A stretch of 5,541 nucleotides of DNA from Candidatus Nanohaloarchaea archaeon. Its GTDB lineage: Archaea; Nanohalarchaeota; Nanosalinia; Nanosalinales; JAHENU01. The translations under genes were made by a program, and so were the position numbers. Each line of letters starts with the position of its first letter. The stretch's first letter is position 1. Shown here piece after piece: positions 4,917 through 5,541 of the stretch. The stretch is from the NCBI GenBank assembly GCA_018609855.1, contig JAHENU010000062.1, positions 1-5,541 on the forward strand, written 5' to 3'. Below the pieces are notes generated by a model, which saw only the letters and a program-made list of their open reading frames with translations, searched no databases and was not told the DNA's origin.

Positions 4917-5501
4917 ATGTTAGTGGAACGCGATGAATACATGAAGCGAGGCACCCATATTGGGATGCGGACGGCTGTTAAAGAGATGGAGCCGTTTATT
5001 TATCAAATAAAGCGGAACAAATTAGCAGTAATTGACCTAGATCAGACTGATCAAAGACTCGCTACAGGAGCACACTTGCTCTCTCAATATCAGCCAGAAG
5101 ATGTTGTTGTAGTCTCCAGAAAAGAAACAGGCTATCAACCGGTCGTACAGTTTGGCGAAACAACAGGGGCGACCGCTATTTATGGCAGATTTTTGCCTGG
5201 CACACTAACTAATCCACAATCTAGTAATTTTATGGAGCCTAAAATAATGGTGATCACTGATCCTGTAGAAGATCAACAAGCTATTAAAGAAGCTCGTGAC
5301 GCTAACATTCCAGTCGTCGGAATTTGCAACACAGGAAACGATGTGGCATTTATTGATTACGTCATTCCTGCAAATAACCTCGGTAAACGCTCTATTGGCA
5401 TAATGTACTATTTATTAGCTGCTGAATGTCTCCGAAATCGTGGCGAAATAGAGAGCATTGATAGTTTTGAATACTCGCCTGATGACTTCACAATGGACTG
5501 A
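4917..5501 (+). CDS. rps2: Small ribosomal subunit protein S2 (uS2), archaeal form
   Basis: This 30S subunit protein is homologous to bacterial S2 and eukaryotic SA (RPS0). The 194-residue product shows the archaeal pattern without the long bacterial coiled-coil insertion: GTHIGM near residues 12-17, MEPFIYQ, VVVVSRKETGYQPVVQF, GRFLPGTLTNP, EPKIMVITDPVEDQQAIKEA, NIPVVGICNT and a final LGKRSIGIMYYLLAAECLR helix. The acidic tail is short. Two starts are possible. ATG 4917 has GTGA 5 nt upstream, in line with the GTGAT sites of aIF2 alpha and PAC2, and gives MLVERDEYM. GTG 4908, three codons earlier, would suit an almost leaderless mRNA from the palindromic TATA box. I prefer ATG with modest confidence. 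Enolase, often the gene before S2, is absent. Another reading frame starts 4 nt after the stop. Confidence 0.95.
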   Translation: MLVERDEYMKRGTHIGMRTAVKEMEPFIYQIKRNKLAVIDLDQTDQRLATGAHLLSQYQPEDVVVVSRKETGYQPVVQFGETTGATAIYGRFLPGTLTNPQSSNFMEPKIMVITDPVEDQQAIKEARDANIPVVGICNTGNDVAFIDYVIPANNLGKRSIGIMYYLLAAECLRNRGEIESIDSFEYSPDDFTMD

Positions 5502-5505
5502 TAGC

Positions 5506-5541
5506 ATGCAAGTCACCGTCACGCATGAAGAAGGGACGGAA
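5506..5541 (+). CDS. Start of an unidentified gene, cut by right window edge
   Basis: An open frame begins at ATG 5506, 4 nt after the S2 stop, and runs 12 codons to the window edge (MQVTVTHEEGTE). A TGAT lies 3 nt before the ATG, the same arrangement as the GTGAT before aIF2 alpha, which supports a real, co-transcribed start. Twelve residues are too few to identify the product. The opening does not resemble mevalonate kinase or MEMO, which follow S2 in some archaea. A beta-strand-like start is compatible with many families, including small ubiquitin-like proteins, but this is only a guess. Confidence 0.45.
   Translation, partial: MQVTVTHEEGTE

Overview
This is a moderately AT-rich archaeal chromosome segment packed with information-processing genes. 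The archaeal assignment is firm. The window encodes aIF2 gamma and alpha, S6e, L44e, Nop10, RNA polymerase subunit K, an archaeal-type S2 and an archaeal GINS protein, and it has TATA boxes about 24-29 nt upstream of gene starts. The lineage is less certain. The mixed gene order and compact packing suggest an uncultivated lineage, perhaps DPANN or a deep euryarchaeal branch, but that is inference.

Layout. On the minus strand, reading leftward from about 1494, are S6e and then aIF2 gamma, which runs off the left edge. This pair is common in archaea. A 237-nt divergent spacer (1495-1731) carries one promoter for each direction and a pair of TTTCNGAAA palindromes. On the plus strand come GINS, L44e, aIF2 alpha, Nop10, a PAC2-family proteasome-assembly-type protein, RpoK, S2, and the first 12 codons of an unidentified gene. 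From L44e to PAC2 the genes are very tightly spaced or overlap.

How the genes work together. The plus-strand block extends a known archaeal neighbourhood (GINS, L44e, S27e, aIF2 alpha, Nop10, PAC2) that links replication (CMG helicase), translation (ribosome, initiator tRNA delivery), H/ACA RNP function and proteasome biology. RpoK and S2 come from a second conserved cluster (RpoN, RpoK, enolase, S2). S27e, RpoN and enolase are missing from their expected places. First genes of transcription units (aIF2 gamma, S6e, GINS) look leaderless, while internal genes use Shine-Dalgarno signals of the GGAG or GTGAT type.

I found no defence system, mobile element, CRISPR array, rRNA or tRNA, and nothing that amounts to an undescribed biological system. 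The points worth checking are altered gene order, some promoter architecture and a few protein-level oddities.
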